Positions 8,575 to 16,642 of a stretch of 64,000 nt of DNA are shown here, piece after piece. The stretch lies in assembly GCA_019058445.1 (NCBI GenBank), contig JAHPZA010000005.1, positions 52,276 through 116,275 on the forward strand, in the 5' to 3' direction. Positions within the stretch are counted from its first letter, which is position 1. Each line of letters begins with the position of its first letter. Under the pieces are notes generated by a model. That model made no database searches, was not told where the DNA came from, and saw only the letters and a list, made by a program, of their open reading frames with translations. Origin of the DNA: Promethearchaeota archaeon (GTDB lineage: Archaea; Asgardarchaeota; Lokiarchaeia; Sigyniarchaeales; SOKP01). The translations under genes were made by a program, and so were the position numbers.

Positions 8575-9348
8575 GTGGTTTCAAAGGAACAGAAGAAGTT
8601 AAATCGTGTGATGAATTTTCTAAAAAAAGGTTTATCCGGTTTAGCAGATGAGTTAGAAGGTACAATTAAAGGAATAAATGAATTCTTAGACTCCCTTCAA
8701 AAAGCTCAAAAAGATTTAAAGGGAGTCGAATCTGAAGAAGAAGTTGTTACTGTAAGCACTTCCTCTACGAAAATTGCTACTCCCAGTCCTGAGACTGCAA
8801 AAACTGCAGCTGCAAGTACGTTATTTAGTTTATTGAGCGGAACTGGAGGTGAAGCAGCTCCAGGCTCCGCACCAGTAGCAGCTGCTGCTTCAGGTGGACT
8901 TCCTAAAACGCCTTCAGGCGGTGGACCTCCTAAAGCACCTTCAGGCGGTGGGCCTCCAAAGGCACCTCCAGGCGGTGGGCCTCCAAAGGCACCTTCAGGC
9001 GGTGGGCCTCCAAAGGCACCATCAGGCGGTGGGCCTCCAAAGGCACCATCAGGCGGTGGACCTCCAAAGGCACCATCAGGCGGTGGGCCTCCAAAGGCAC
9101 CATCAAGTGGGTTACCTCCGGCTCCAAAACTTCCTCCTGCCCCTGGAACAGGCGCCCCTCCTACAGCACCAGGTGGCGTGAAACCGCCAGCTTTTGCAAA
9201 AAGAGCAGGACCTCCTGGAGCTCCAGGAGCACCCCCCGGTGGAGCAGCCCCAGCAGTAGCAGCTCAACCTGGCGGAGGTTTGAGTTCACTTAGAGATGAA
9301 ATGTTGGATGAATTAAATCGTCTAAAGAAAATTATGCGTGGAGAATAA
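8575..9348 (+). CDS. Proline-rich repeat protein (PPKAP repeats), putative actin-module partner
   Basis: This 257-residue protein has three parts. Residues 1-60 are a charged, amphipathic helical region ('KKLNRVMNFLKKGLSGLADE'). A low-complexity centre holds seven perfect-period 9-residue units of the type GGGPPKAPS (residues 115-177) and more P-rich sequence up to about 232. A short C-terminal helix follows ('LRDEMLDELNRLKKIM'). There is no signal peptide or membrane segment. Proline-rich tracts bind profilin and similar modules in eukaryotes, and Asgard profilins have been reported to bind polyproline. The layout of P-rich centre plus short C-terminal coiled coil recalls Ena/VASP proteins, but no homology to them is claimed. 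It directly precedes the actin-related protein gene on the same strand (167-base gap). The start is GTG at 8575, with AGAGG 12 bases upstream. Confidence 0.8.
   Translation: MVSKEQKKLNRVMNFLKKGLSGLADELEGTIKGINEFLDSLQKAQKDLKGVESEEEVVTVSTSSTKIATPSPETAKTAAASTLFSLLSGTGGEAAPGSAPVAAAASGGLPKTPSGGGPPKAPSGGGPPKAPPGGGPPKAPSGGGPPKAPSGGGPPKAPSGGGPPKAPSGGGPPKAPSSGLPPAPKLPPAPGTGAPPTAPGGVKPPAFAKRAGPPGAPGAPPGGAAPAVAAQPGGGLSSLRDEMLDELNRLKKIMRGE
8917..9105 (+). repeat. Coding minisatellite, 7 x 27 bp
   Basis: Seven direct 27-base units encode the GGGPPKAPS repeats. The third to seventh units are nearly identical at nucleotide level and differ mainly in third codon positions, which points to recent expansion. 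The tract is much richer in G and C than the surrounding DNA. Confidence 0.9.
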
Positions 9349-9515
9349 GAGTTTTAACAAAACATTACTTTCTTTTCCTATATCTGTTCAATTTTATTGT
9401 TACAATATATAAAGTATTTTAAATTCAATTTCTTTGTATAAAATTAAATAGAAAAATATGAATTATATAATCAAAGTACATTTTTATTTTAAATAGATTT
9501 AAGTGATTAAATTTT

Positions 9516-10634
9516 ATGGGTAATCTTACTGTTGTTTTAGATATTGGTCAATTTTCGTCTAAAGCGGGTTTCGCAGGTGAAGATTTCCCATCTCAGGTAT
9601 TTTTTACCATTGTTGGTAAACCTAAATATCATAATCTTGATGCGCAATATGGTGGAGGAGCCGAACAGGAAGTTTATGTAGGAGAGGAGATTCAATCTCT
9701 TGGACTTTATAAAATTACCTCACCAATTAATAAAGGAAAAATAATTGATTGGAGTTATTTCGAAAAGATTTTGGACTATATTTTTTATAATTTAAGAGTT
9801 GATCATACTTTAGTAAACGTATTATTTGCTATTCATCCATTGTTTCCTAAAAAAGATCTCCAAAAAATATTCGAATTGTTTTTAGAGCATTATCAATGTA
9901 TGGGATTTTATCCTGTTTTAGACTCTTTATGTACTCTTTATTCTGGTGGATTTCAAACAGGATTAATTATAGAAATTGGAGATAGTAGTACAAGAATCGT
10001 ACCTATTTATAATGGATATAAAATAGATCATGCAATTAAAATTTTAGAAATTGGTGGAAGAGCTCTTACCCGGTATATGGAAACTCTTTTAGGATCCATA
10101 GGGTTTGCTTCTGATTCATCAATAAGGAGAGAATTAGTTCGAGTTTTAAAAGAAAAAGCATGTTTTGTTTCTTTGGATTATAAGGAAGATCTGAAAAGAA
10201 GTGAAGAATATACCAAACAATATTCATTACCCGATGGGGCGACTATTTCTTTATCCAAAGAAAGATTCATTCTTCCGGAAGCTCTATTCAATCCCTCCTT
10301 AATAAATTTAGAACATTATTCATTACCAGAAGCAATAATGGATGTAATTGAATTATGTGATGTTGATATTAGGGCTGAATTGTTAAATAATATCTTTTTG
10401 TCAGGAGGTTCTTCTATGTTTCCAAATCTTAAAAATAGAATATATCAGGAGCTTGAACTCTTGATGGCAAGAAAAAAAATAGACAATCAAGGTATAAAAA
10501 TTATTGCCCCAAGAGAGAGAACTTTTTCGGTGTGGGTTGGAGGATCCATTTTATCGATGATCCCGGAATTTTCTGACAATTGGATCACTCGGGCGAAATA
10601 TTATAAGGACGGCATTCCAGAAGACTTTATATGA
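9516..10634 (+). CDS. Actin-family protein (actin-related protein) with altered ATP-pocket residues
   Basis: The 372 residues align over full length with eukaryotic actin. Phosphate-1 'DIGQFSSKAGFAGE' (actin D11-D24 region), 'YVGEEIQS', 'PIYNGY', 'KEKACFVSLDY', 'LPDGATISLSKERF', 'PEALFNPS', 'LSGGSSMFP' and 'IIAPRERTFSVWVGGSIL' all correspond to actin signatures. Key residues differ: actin S14 and G15 are Q and F here; Q137, which positions the attacking water, is D ('YPVLDSLCTLY'); D154 is E; and H161 is R ('EIGDSSTRIVP'). It should adopt an actin fold and bind nucleotide, but hydrolysis and polymerisation may differ from conventional lokiactin, so I class it as an actin-related protein. It follows the proline-rich gene and precedes two winged-helix-like genes. 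The start is ATG with no clear ribosome binding site, and an AT-rich TATA-like run lies near 9460-9471. Confidence 0.92.
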   Translation: MGNLTVVLDIGQFSSKAGFAGEDFPSQVFFTIVGKPKYHNLDAQYGGGAEQEVYVGEEIQSLGLYKITSPINKGKIIDWSYFEKILDYIFYNLRVDHTLVNVLFAIHPLFPKKDLQKIFELFLEHYQCMGFYPVLDSLCTLYSGGFQTGLIIEIGDSSTRIVPIYNGYKIDHAIKILEIGGRALTRYMETLLGSIGFASDSSIRRELVRVLKEKACFVSLDYKEDLKRSEEYTKQYSLPDGATISLSKERFILPEALFNPSLINLEHYSLPEAIMDVIELCDVDIRAELLNNIFLSGGSSMFPNLKNRIYQELELLMARKKIDNQGIKIIAPRERTFSVWVGGSILSMIPEFSDNWITRAKYYKDGIPEDFI

Positions 10635-10757
10635 CTTAAACTCAGTAATATTGCACTTTATTTTGAAATCAGCTATTTTTAATGAGATGATATTGGGATA
10701 TCACATTTTATTAAATAAAAAATGTTGATCTTATTCTTCACTATTAATTAAATTTTT

Positions 10758-11126
10758 TTGGTGTGTTATTTGGAAGAACTTCCTGAAAAAAGTTTCAATA
10801 AACAAAGTATGATGAGTAAATACGATTTATTTAACAAAATCAAGGGAATTAATACTCCTGTAAAAAGCGATATTTTGATTGCTCTCTTGGATGGAGAATA
10901 TCATTCTGAGACAGAATTAATCAGATTAGCAAAAAAAAGGGGTACAAATTATCTTGGAGCAGTAACTTTAGGAACCATGGTCAATTCATTGAATCATTTA
11001 TTAAAAAGTAATTATGTAGAGAAACAATTTGTAAATGGTGAAATGAATTATAAAATCTCCGATAATTATGTAGGCCTTACGCGAGCAGCATATAATAACT
11101 GGCAGCATAAAGCATTTAAATATTAA
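10758..11126 (+). CDS. Winged-helix-like small protein, copy 1 of a tandem pair
   Basis: This 122-residue protein shows a predicted helix-turn-helix layout. It runs 'PVKSDILIALLDGEYHSETE' (first helices), 'TLGTMVNSLNHLLKSNYVEK' (probable recognition helix), then a short beta wing 'VNGEMNYKISDNYVGLTRA'. The pattern fits a winged-helix DNA-binding domain, possibly a transcription regulator. It is closely similar over its whole length to the next gene, so the pair arose by tandem duplication. The frame opens with TTG at 10758; GTG at 10761 and ATG at 10812-10815 are alternatives. It lies 123 bases downstream of the actin-related gene on the same strand, but a regulatory link to it is only suggested by position. 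Confidence 0.65.
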   Translation: MVCYLEELPEKSFNKQSMMSKYDLFNKIKGINTPVKSDILIALLDGEYHSETELIRLAKKRGTNYLGAVTLGTMVNSLNHLLKSNYVEKQFVNGEMNYKISDNYVGLTRAAYNNWQHKAFKY

Positions 11127-11131
11127 GGGGA

Positions 11132-11500
11132 ATGATTTTGGATAAATTAGGAAAAGAATTTAATATTTCTACACTTATGAAAATCGTCTTTAAACCAGAA
11201 TATTCCAATATGTTCAATAAGATCACTAATATAAATGCTCCTGTAAAAAATGACATCCTAATAACTCTTTTAGATGGGAAATACCATTCTCAAACCGAAA
11301 TTATAAGACTCATTAAAAAAAAACATCAATATCTCGGTCCAATAACTCTTACGACCATGATAGAATCTTTGAATAGTCGCACAAAAAATAATTACTTAGT
11401 AAAAAAGATTGTAAATGGAAGAATTTACTATAAAATCTCTGATAATTATGTTGGCCTCACAAAGGCTGCTTTTACAAAATTCAGGTTTGCAAATATTTGA
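11132..11500 (+). CDS. Winged-helix-like small protein, copy 2 of a tandem pair
   Basis: This 122-residue paralogue of the preceding gene, five bases after its stop, shares 'NAPVKNDILITLLDGKYHSQ', 'TLTTMIESLN' and the C-terminal wing 'YYKISDNYVGLTKAAF'. The gene begins at ATG 11132 or, better spaced from the AAGGGG ribosome binding site, at TTG 11138. A one-residue deletion (KKKH versus KKRGT) and many substitutions show the copies have diverged. The pair is very likely co-transcribed and may form a heterodimer, an inference from tandem dimeric wHTH regulators in general. It ends two bases before the convergent topoisomerase gene. Confidence 0.65.
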   Translation: MILDKLGKEFNISTLMKIVFKPEYSNMFNKITNINAPVKNDILITLLDGKYHSQTEIIRLIKKKHQYLGPITLTTMIESLNSRTKNNYLVKKIVNGRIYYKISDNYVGLTKAAFTKFRFANI

Positions 11501-11502
11501 GA

Positions 11503-13674
11503 TTATCGCTTAACACATTTATTATTTACTATTTTATAATTCTCACAGCTAGAGCAAAAGCCTTTTGTAGTCTTACTGCTTAGTCCTTCAGCCCAACACT
11601 TCGGGCACATATAATATGAAAATTTGTTGTTCCCCTTTTTTGTGGAAACCATAAAAATATTAAAATTACAGATTGAACAAGTAGAATTCAATAATTTCAA
11701 CCGACCCCGTTTAGGTAATGGCAAATATTTTTTGCATGATTCATCTGAACATACAAGAAATCTCTTTCCCTTTAAATTAATATATTTCATAGGGACTTTT
11801 TTACAAAATGGACAATAAGATGAGGTTAATGGAAATTCCTTTTTCGGTTTTGGACTCAGTTCACTATTTTGAACCTTATAATCTTCGGCATTTTTAATCA
11901 ATTCTTGCTTATTGGCAAGAAATTTATCAAATAAAGTTAAGAAGTCTTTTTTAACATCCTCAATAACCGCAAGCATTTCCCGTTTTTCATCCTTTATCAA
12001 TTCAAGTTGAGATTCAACTTCGTGGGTAAAATTAGGTTTTAGAAAAGGTAGCCATACTTTTATCAAATTTTCGATTAGAAAAGAACCTAGATTTGAAATA
12101 ATGTATTTCGTTCCACTTTTATATATCACTTTTCTCTGTTTCATGATCTCTATAATTGCGGGTCTAGTAGATTTTGTTCCCAATCCATGCTTTTCCATTA
12201 GTTTAAGAAGGGTGGTATCTGTATAATGAGGAGGAGGCTTAGTCTCTTTTTCGTTATACTCAATACTTTTAACAGGAATTTTATCACCACCAATCTGTAT
12301 TTCTGTATCATACTTTGGTCTTAAAAAGGGTGCAATTGTAAAAAAGCCAGAATCTACTAATGAAACAATCTGGGCTTTAAAGGGTTCATCTTTTATTAAG
12401 AGATCCAAATCTTGTTTAGATTCGGTGGCGCTTTCTCCAAAAAGTGCTAGATAATGTCTTGCGAGTAGGTCATAAATTTGTTTTTGAAGATTATTTTTTA
12501 ATCGGGTGCTACTTAGTTCTAAACTAAATAGGGGTGAGATAGGAGGATGATCTCCAGCATCTTTTTTACCTTTAGTGGGTTTAAATCTTTTCTTTTTAAT
12601 CAAATCTTGTGTATAATTTCCATATTCAGAATGAGTTTTGAATAATTCAATTAGATCTCTATGGGGAAAGTCTGGTTTGTAAACATCACTGTCAGTTCTC
12701 GGATAGGTGATAATTTGATCTAAATATAACTGGTTCATAACGCTTAACGCTGTGTTCGCATTAATCTTTAAATTTTTTGTGAGTAAAATAAGTGCTTTAT
12801 TAGTGTTTAATGGTGCTGGAGGTTTTCTCTTTACTATATTTTTGTTGAAATTTTCTATAAACGCTATTTTTTCATTCTTAATCTTACCATAAATATCCTT
12901 AGCTTTTACCATATCCTCTTTTTTGAAAGGATTTTTCTTATGATACGCTTTGAAAGTTGATGTTTCAGAAATTAAATTAGCGTCTATTGTAACATATTTT
13001 TCTGGAACAAAATCTATAATTTCCTTTTCTCTTAGATATAATAAATATAGTGCTGAAGTCTGTACTCGTCCTATTGAAGTAAAGGTGACTTTAAATTTTA
13101 ATAATAATGGTTTCAATGTATTTGTTATTTCCCTTGTGGCAGAGAACCCAATAATTGCATCAAGTAATGCTCTTGCCTCACCAGCTTCAGCCCAGCTTAA
13201 TTTGGGTTTAATTAAATTTTGAAATTTTGTTTGTATCTCATTTTTCTGCAATGAACTTAGCCACAATTGAGATACCTTGATATTTGATTTCATTTTTCTT
13301 ACATAAGGAAGAGCATCAAAAAATCCTATATTGCATCCTTCAACATCGGCATCTGTGGCGATTATTACCTCATGGCATAATTTTCCAAATTCTTTAAGCG
13401 CTGTGATATAAGGCGATGCATAACTTTTTGGCACTTTTTTAATGGCATCTGAATCCGTTATAATATTTCGAGGATTGGTTCTGCTCCAGCTTTTATATTT
13501 ATCGGTATTTCGATGTTCAAGAATATGTCCTCTAAGAGGTAATACAAAAATATCTTTTGAATAAACGTGATAAATACTAATATTTTTATTTTTTTTTATG
13601 ATTTTAATAGGACCTAATGCTTCCGCAATTGCCTTTGCTGCTTTATTTTTCTCGGCAATTAACAATGTTGGCAT
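11503..13674 (-). CDS. topA: DNA topoisomerase I, type IA
   Basis: This 723-residue protein opens with the TOPRIM domain ('MPTLLIAEKNKAAKAIAEAL'; acidic 'ATDADVEG' near 110-117). The catalytic motif 'ITYPRTDSDVY' places the DNA-cleaving tyrosine at Y324, and 'HPPISPL' and 'LMEKHGLGTKSTRPAIIEIM' are the conserved motifs that follow it. The C-terminal 100 residues hold CxxC pairs (CPFC/CSDESC, CSIC/CPKC, CSSC), that is two zinc ribbons and half of a third. It relaxes negatively supercoiled DNA by single-strand passage in the chromosome. Length and build match archaeal topoisomerase I; reverse gyrase's helicase half is absent. It is convergent with the wHTH pair, and the next upstream genes are kinases unrelated in function. 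Confidence 0.95.
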   Translation of the reverse strand: MPTLLIAEKNKAAKAIAEALGPIKIIKKNKNISIYHVYSKDIFVLPLRGHILEHRNTDKYKSWSRTNPRNIITDSDAIKKVPKSYASPYITALKEFGKLCHEVIIATDADVEGCNIGFFDALPYVRKMKSNIKVSQLWLSSLQKNEIQTKFQNLIKPKLSWAEAGEARALLDAIIGFSATREITNTLKPLLLKFKVTFTSIGRVQTSALYLLYLREKEIIDFVPEKYVTIDANLISETSTFKAYHKKNPFKKEDMVKAKDIYGKIKNEKIAFIENFNKNIVKRKPPAPLNTNKALILLTKNLKINANTALSVMNQLYLDQIITYPRTDSDVYKPDFPHRDLIELFKTHSEYGNYTQDLIKKKRFKPTKGKKDAGDHPPISPLFSLELSSTRLKNNLQKQIYDLLARHYLALFGESATESKQDLDLLIKDEPFKAQIVSLVDSGFFTIAPFLRPKYDTEIQIGGDKIPVKSIEYNEKETKPPPHYTDTTLLKLMEKHGLGTKSTRPAIIEIMKQRKVIYKSGTKYIISNLGSFLIENLIKVWLPFLKPNFTHEVESQLELIKDEKREMLAVIEDVKKDFLTLFDKFLANKQELIKNAEDYKVQNSELSPKPKKEFPLTSSYCPFCKKVPMKYINLKGKRFLVCSDESCKKYLPLPKRGRLKLLNSTCSICNFNIFMVSTKKGNNKFSYYMCPKCWAEGLSSKTTKGFCSSCENYKIVNNKCVKR

Positions 13675-13847
13675 ATTCTCATTAAATGTAACAAAAGCTT
13701 ACTTTATTATTTTAATAAATAATAGTTTAATATTTAAAGAAAAACAACTTAATACTCGAGAGTCAATCAATTTTTAAGGATATTTGATATAAAGCCTAAT
13801 TAAATTTTGAACAATTGGTTTCTTAAAATTGCTGATATATTATAATT

Positions 13848-16325
13848 TTAAACAGGAAGTGAAAAAGAAATAGTAGTTCCCTTATCAGGACCATCAGAAG
13901 TAGCCCATATTTTTCCACCATGGGCTTCAATAAATCCTTTAGAAATATATAGTCCCAGTCCCGTTCCCTTTTTATAACTTTCATCACTAATCTGTTTAAC
14001 CATCTCGAATTTTTTAAACAGTTTTTCAATTTCCACTTCATTTAAGCCAATTCCATTGTCTTTAACTTTAAACACATAAAAGTTGTCAGCATTTTCTTTT
14101 TTAGCTGAAATTTCAATTCTACCATTCTCAGGAGTGAACTTAATCGCATTTGATATAATATTCGAAAACACTTGAAAAATTCGGTCTGGATCAACTAATA
14201 GATTGATTTTTCCACTCATATCTAATAAAGTTTCATGGTGTTTTTCTTTAATTAAGTAGCTTAATTCTTTTAGGCAATTTTCAACAATGCTACTCATATT
14301 TACAACTTCTTTATTTAATTCCATTTTTTGGGATTCGATTTTCATGACTTCTAAAAGCTGGTTCATTAGTTTATGTAATCGTGCGATGTTTCTTTGAACT
14401 ATTTGCAAATCATTTTTTATTTCCAGTTCTAAATTCTCATATTTGTAAAGGATATAATCGGTATATCCTGCTATAGAGATTAGGGGAGTTTTTAACTCAT
14501 GGGCTGCATGGGTGATAAATTCATCCTTTATTTTGTCAAGTTTCTGTAGTTCAATGTTTTTTTCTTCTAACTCTTTCGTTCTCTCCCTCACTTTTTGCTC
14601 CAGCTCTTTATTTAGCCTTAACAATTCTTCTTCTGATTCTTGTATTTTTAAATCAGCTTGTTTCCTTTCTGTTATATCTTTAATAAACACTTGAAGTAAA
14701 GATTCATCTCCACCCTCTACAAATGAAGATTCTAACGATATCCAGAATTCTTTCCCATCTCCCCTATTTACTTTAAATTCCAGGGGTTCCAATTCATTTC
14801 CGGCTAATACTTGTTTAAATCGTTCATGAAATATTGGTTCTAAATCCTTAAATCGCGAATCTCCTTTCATTATGAATAATTTCATGACATCTCTGAAATT
14901 TTTTCCAATAATATCATCTTTAGTAAGTATTGACAAAAATTTATTCATAGTGATATTACAATCAATTATATCTCCCTTTAGGTTTACTAACCAAACAGCA
15001 TAAGGGGTGTTATTAAATAAATGACGATACTTTGCTTCTGATTCTTTTAGCTTTTGTTCTGCTAATTTACTTTCAGTAATATCATGAAGAATTCCCCTCA
15101 ATCCTACAACCCTATCATCTTTAAATTTTGGGATCGAATGAATTCTGCCGTAAAATTGGCTTCCATCTTTTTTTTGCATTAAATATTCATGTGCTTTTGG
15201 TTTTGTTCCTTGGAGAATTTCCTTTACTCTTTTAATTACTTGCTCTCTTTCTCTAGAATCAGGAATGAAAGTCAAAAAACTTAATCCCTTTTCTAGATCT
15301 TCTGGAGTATATCCAAATAATTCATATCCCATAGGGTTAGTGTAGGTTATATTTGATGATAAATCTGCCTCAAAAATAACATCTGGAAGCACTTCTGTTA
15401 AATCTCTAAATTTTTGCTCTGATTCTTTTAAATTCTCTTCTGCAAGTTTTCGATCGGTTATATCTTCATAGGTTAATAAGATGCCAACTACATTTCCTTT
15501 AGAATCATGAAGGGGAATTCTATTTATGTCAAACCAAATATTTTTATTAATATTATAGTTCCAAGATTCAATGATGTGATATTCAGCATTGCCGTTTTCT
15601 ATAACGCGCATGTCGTTAACCCTTGAAGAATAAGCAAATTCTTCACCCCATCCCAGATCAAAATCAGTTTTTCCTATCAGATCTTTTTCTTCGTTGAGAC
15701 CCATTAGCTTAAGAAAATTTGTATTACAGCCTAAATAGATTAATTCTTTATCTTTCCATGCGATATACTGGGGAATACTATCCATCACTAATCTTAGCAT
15801 TTCTTGTGATTCTTGATAAGCTGCAATAGCTTGTTTTGGCTGAAGAAATTTCCAAAAACGGATTTCAGTTAGATTATCAATCATTTCTTTAAATCTATCC
15901 TCACTTTTTCGAGTTATCCCTGCTTTGGACCTGTGGATTTCCTTTGCTATAAGCAGAACTTTAATTTTACCATCCTTTTCAAAATATCTCATTGCTTTCA
16001 TAGTGACCCAAATATAACTACCATCCTTACATTTGATTCGTGTTTCTCCTTCCATTTCACCAACTGTGTATACTTTCTTTAAGCTATTAAACGTCTTTTT
16101 TTGATCTTTTGGATGGATTAAATCTGTAGCTATGTGTCCAATTAAATCTTCTTCCGAATATGCTGTTAGGATCTTATGCGCCTTGGAATTTATATATTCA
16201 AACTTATATTCATCATTTAGAATTGCTATTAAATCAGTAGCATTTTCTGATACAATCTTAAATAAAAGCTGTGAATTTAAACTGTGAAAATTATTTAATA
16301 TATCAACCAATTTAATCCCCTTCAT
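13848..16325 (-). CDS. Multi-PAS sensor histidine kinase (4 PAS)
   Basis: This 825-residue soluble protein has four PAS domains (about 15-135, 165-295, 300-425 and 428-555), a charged coiled coil to about 600, a HisKA domain with 'HELKTP' (phospho-acceptor H609), and a HATPase domain with 'NAIKFTPENG', 'DNGIG' and 'GTGLGLYISKG'. No membrane segment or receiver domain is present, so it should sense a cytosolic signal through a PAS-bound ligand and pass phosphate to a separate response regulator not found in this window. The frame opens at ATG 16325. However, AAGGGG at 16317-16322 followed six bases later by TTG at 16308-16310 makes that TTG an equally good start. It is one of three related kinases here (16643-20206, 27867-33188). 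Confidence 0.92.
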   Translation of the reverse strand: MKGIKLVDILNNFHSLNSQLLFKIVSENATDLIAILNDEYKFEYINSKAHKILTAYSEEDLIGHIATDLIHPKDQKKTFNSLKKVYTVGEMEGETRIKCKDGSYIWVTMKAMRYFEKDGKIKVLLIAKEIHRSKAGITRKSEDRFKEMIDNLTEIRFWKFLQPKQAIAAYQESQEMLRLVMDSIPQYIAWKDKELIYLGCNTNFLKLMGLNEEKDLIGKTDFDLGWGEEFAYSSRVNDMRVIENGNAEYHIIESWNYNINKNIWFDINRIPLHDSKGNVVGILLTYEDITDRKLAEENLKESEQKFRDLTEVLPDVIFEADLSSNITYTNPMGYELFGYTPEDLEKGLSFLTFIPDSREREQVIKRVKEILQGTKPKAHEYLMQKKDGSQFYGRIHSIPKFKDDRVVGLRGILHDITESKLAEQKLKESEAKYRHLFNNTPYAVWLVNLKGDIIDCNITMNKFLSILTKDDIIGKNFRDVMKLFIMKGDSRFKDLEPIFHERFKQVLAGNELEPLEFKVNRGDGKEFWISLESSFVEGGDESLLQVFIKDITERKQADLKIQESEEELLRLNKELEQKVRERTKELEEKNIELQKLDKIKDEFITHAAHELKTPLISIAGYTDYILYKYENLELEIKNDLQIVQRNIARLHKLMNQLLEVMKIESQKMELNKEVVNMSSIVENCLKELSYLIKEKHHETLLDMSGKINLLVDPDRIFQVFSNIISNAIKFTPENGRIEISAKKENADNFYVFKVKDNGIGLNEVEIEKLFKKFEMVKQISDESYKKGTGLGLYISKGFIEAHGGKIWATSDGPDKGTTISFSLPV

Positions 16326-16642
16326 TAGACTTTTTTATTTTAGAATTATTATTCTTACAAAAAAGCTTTGTGATGTAAAATAATATTTTTACTAATATGT
16401 AAATATCATTTATCATAAAAATATTTTGAAGCACATAAAAATTTTAATAATTTTGTCTGTAAATAAAAAGATAATAACATTTATTTTATAAAAATCCTCT
16501 CTCAAACCTAACATGATTTCTAAGTTAGGTGAAAATAAACCTAATGCTTAAATGGATTTCATTCGCTAATAAAAAATATTCTTAACTCATCCAAGAAGAC
16601 AATTAAAAGACAAAAAAGCGACACTATATTTATTTTAAAACC
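16326..16642. other. Intergenic region between two kinase genes
   Basis: This AT-rich spacer of 317 bases has no convincing gene. Its only notable structure is a short inverted repeat (acctaac ... gttaggt, listed separately). It probably holds the promoter of the 825-residue kinase and the transcript end of the 1187-residue kinase. Confidence 0.5.
16506..16530. repeat. 7-bp inverted repeat with 11-base loop
   Basis: ACCTAAC at 16506-16512 is complementary to GTTAGGT at 16524-16530. It lies downstream of the 1187-residue kinase gene (minus strand) and upstream of the 825-residue kinase gene. It could be a weak terminator hairpin or an operator. No U-run follows it closely. Confidence 0.35.

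Noticed and set aside
8894..9181. Plus-strand open frame overlapping the proline-rich gene, and an antisense one at 8930-9127
   Set aside because: Both are produced by the 27-bp repeat, whose length is a multiple of three and so keeps all frames open.
13823..14041. Minus-strand open frame overlapping the end of the histidine kinase
   Set aside because: It overlaps the HATPase coding sequence in another frame and has no independent support.
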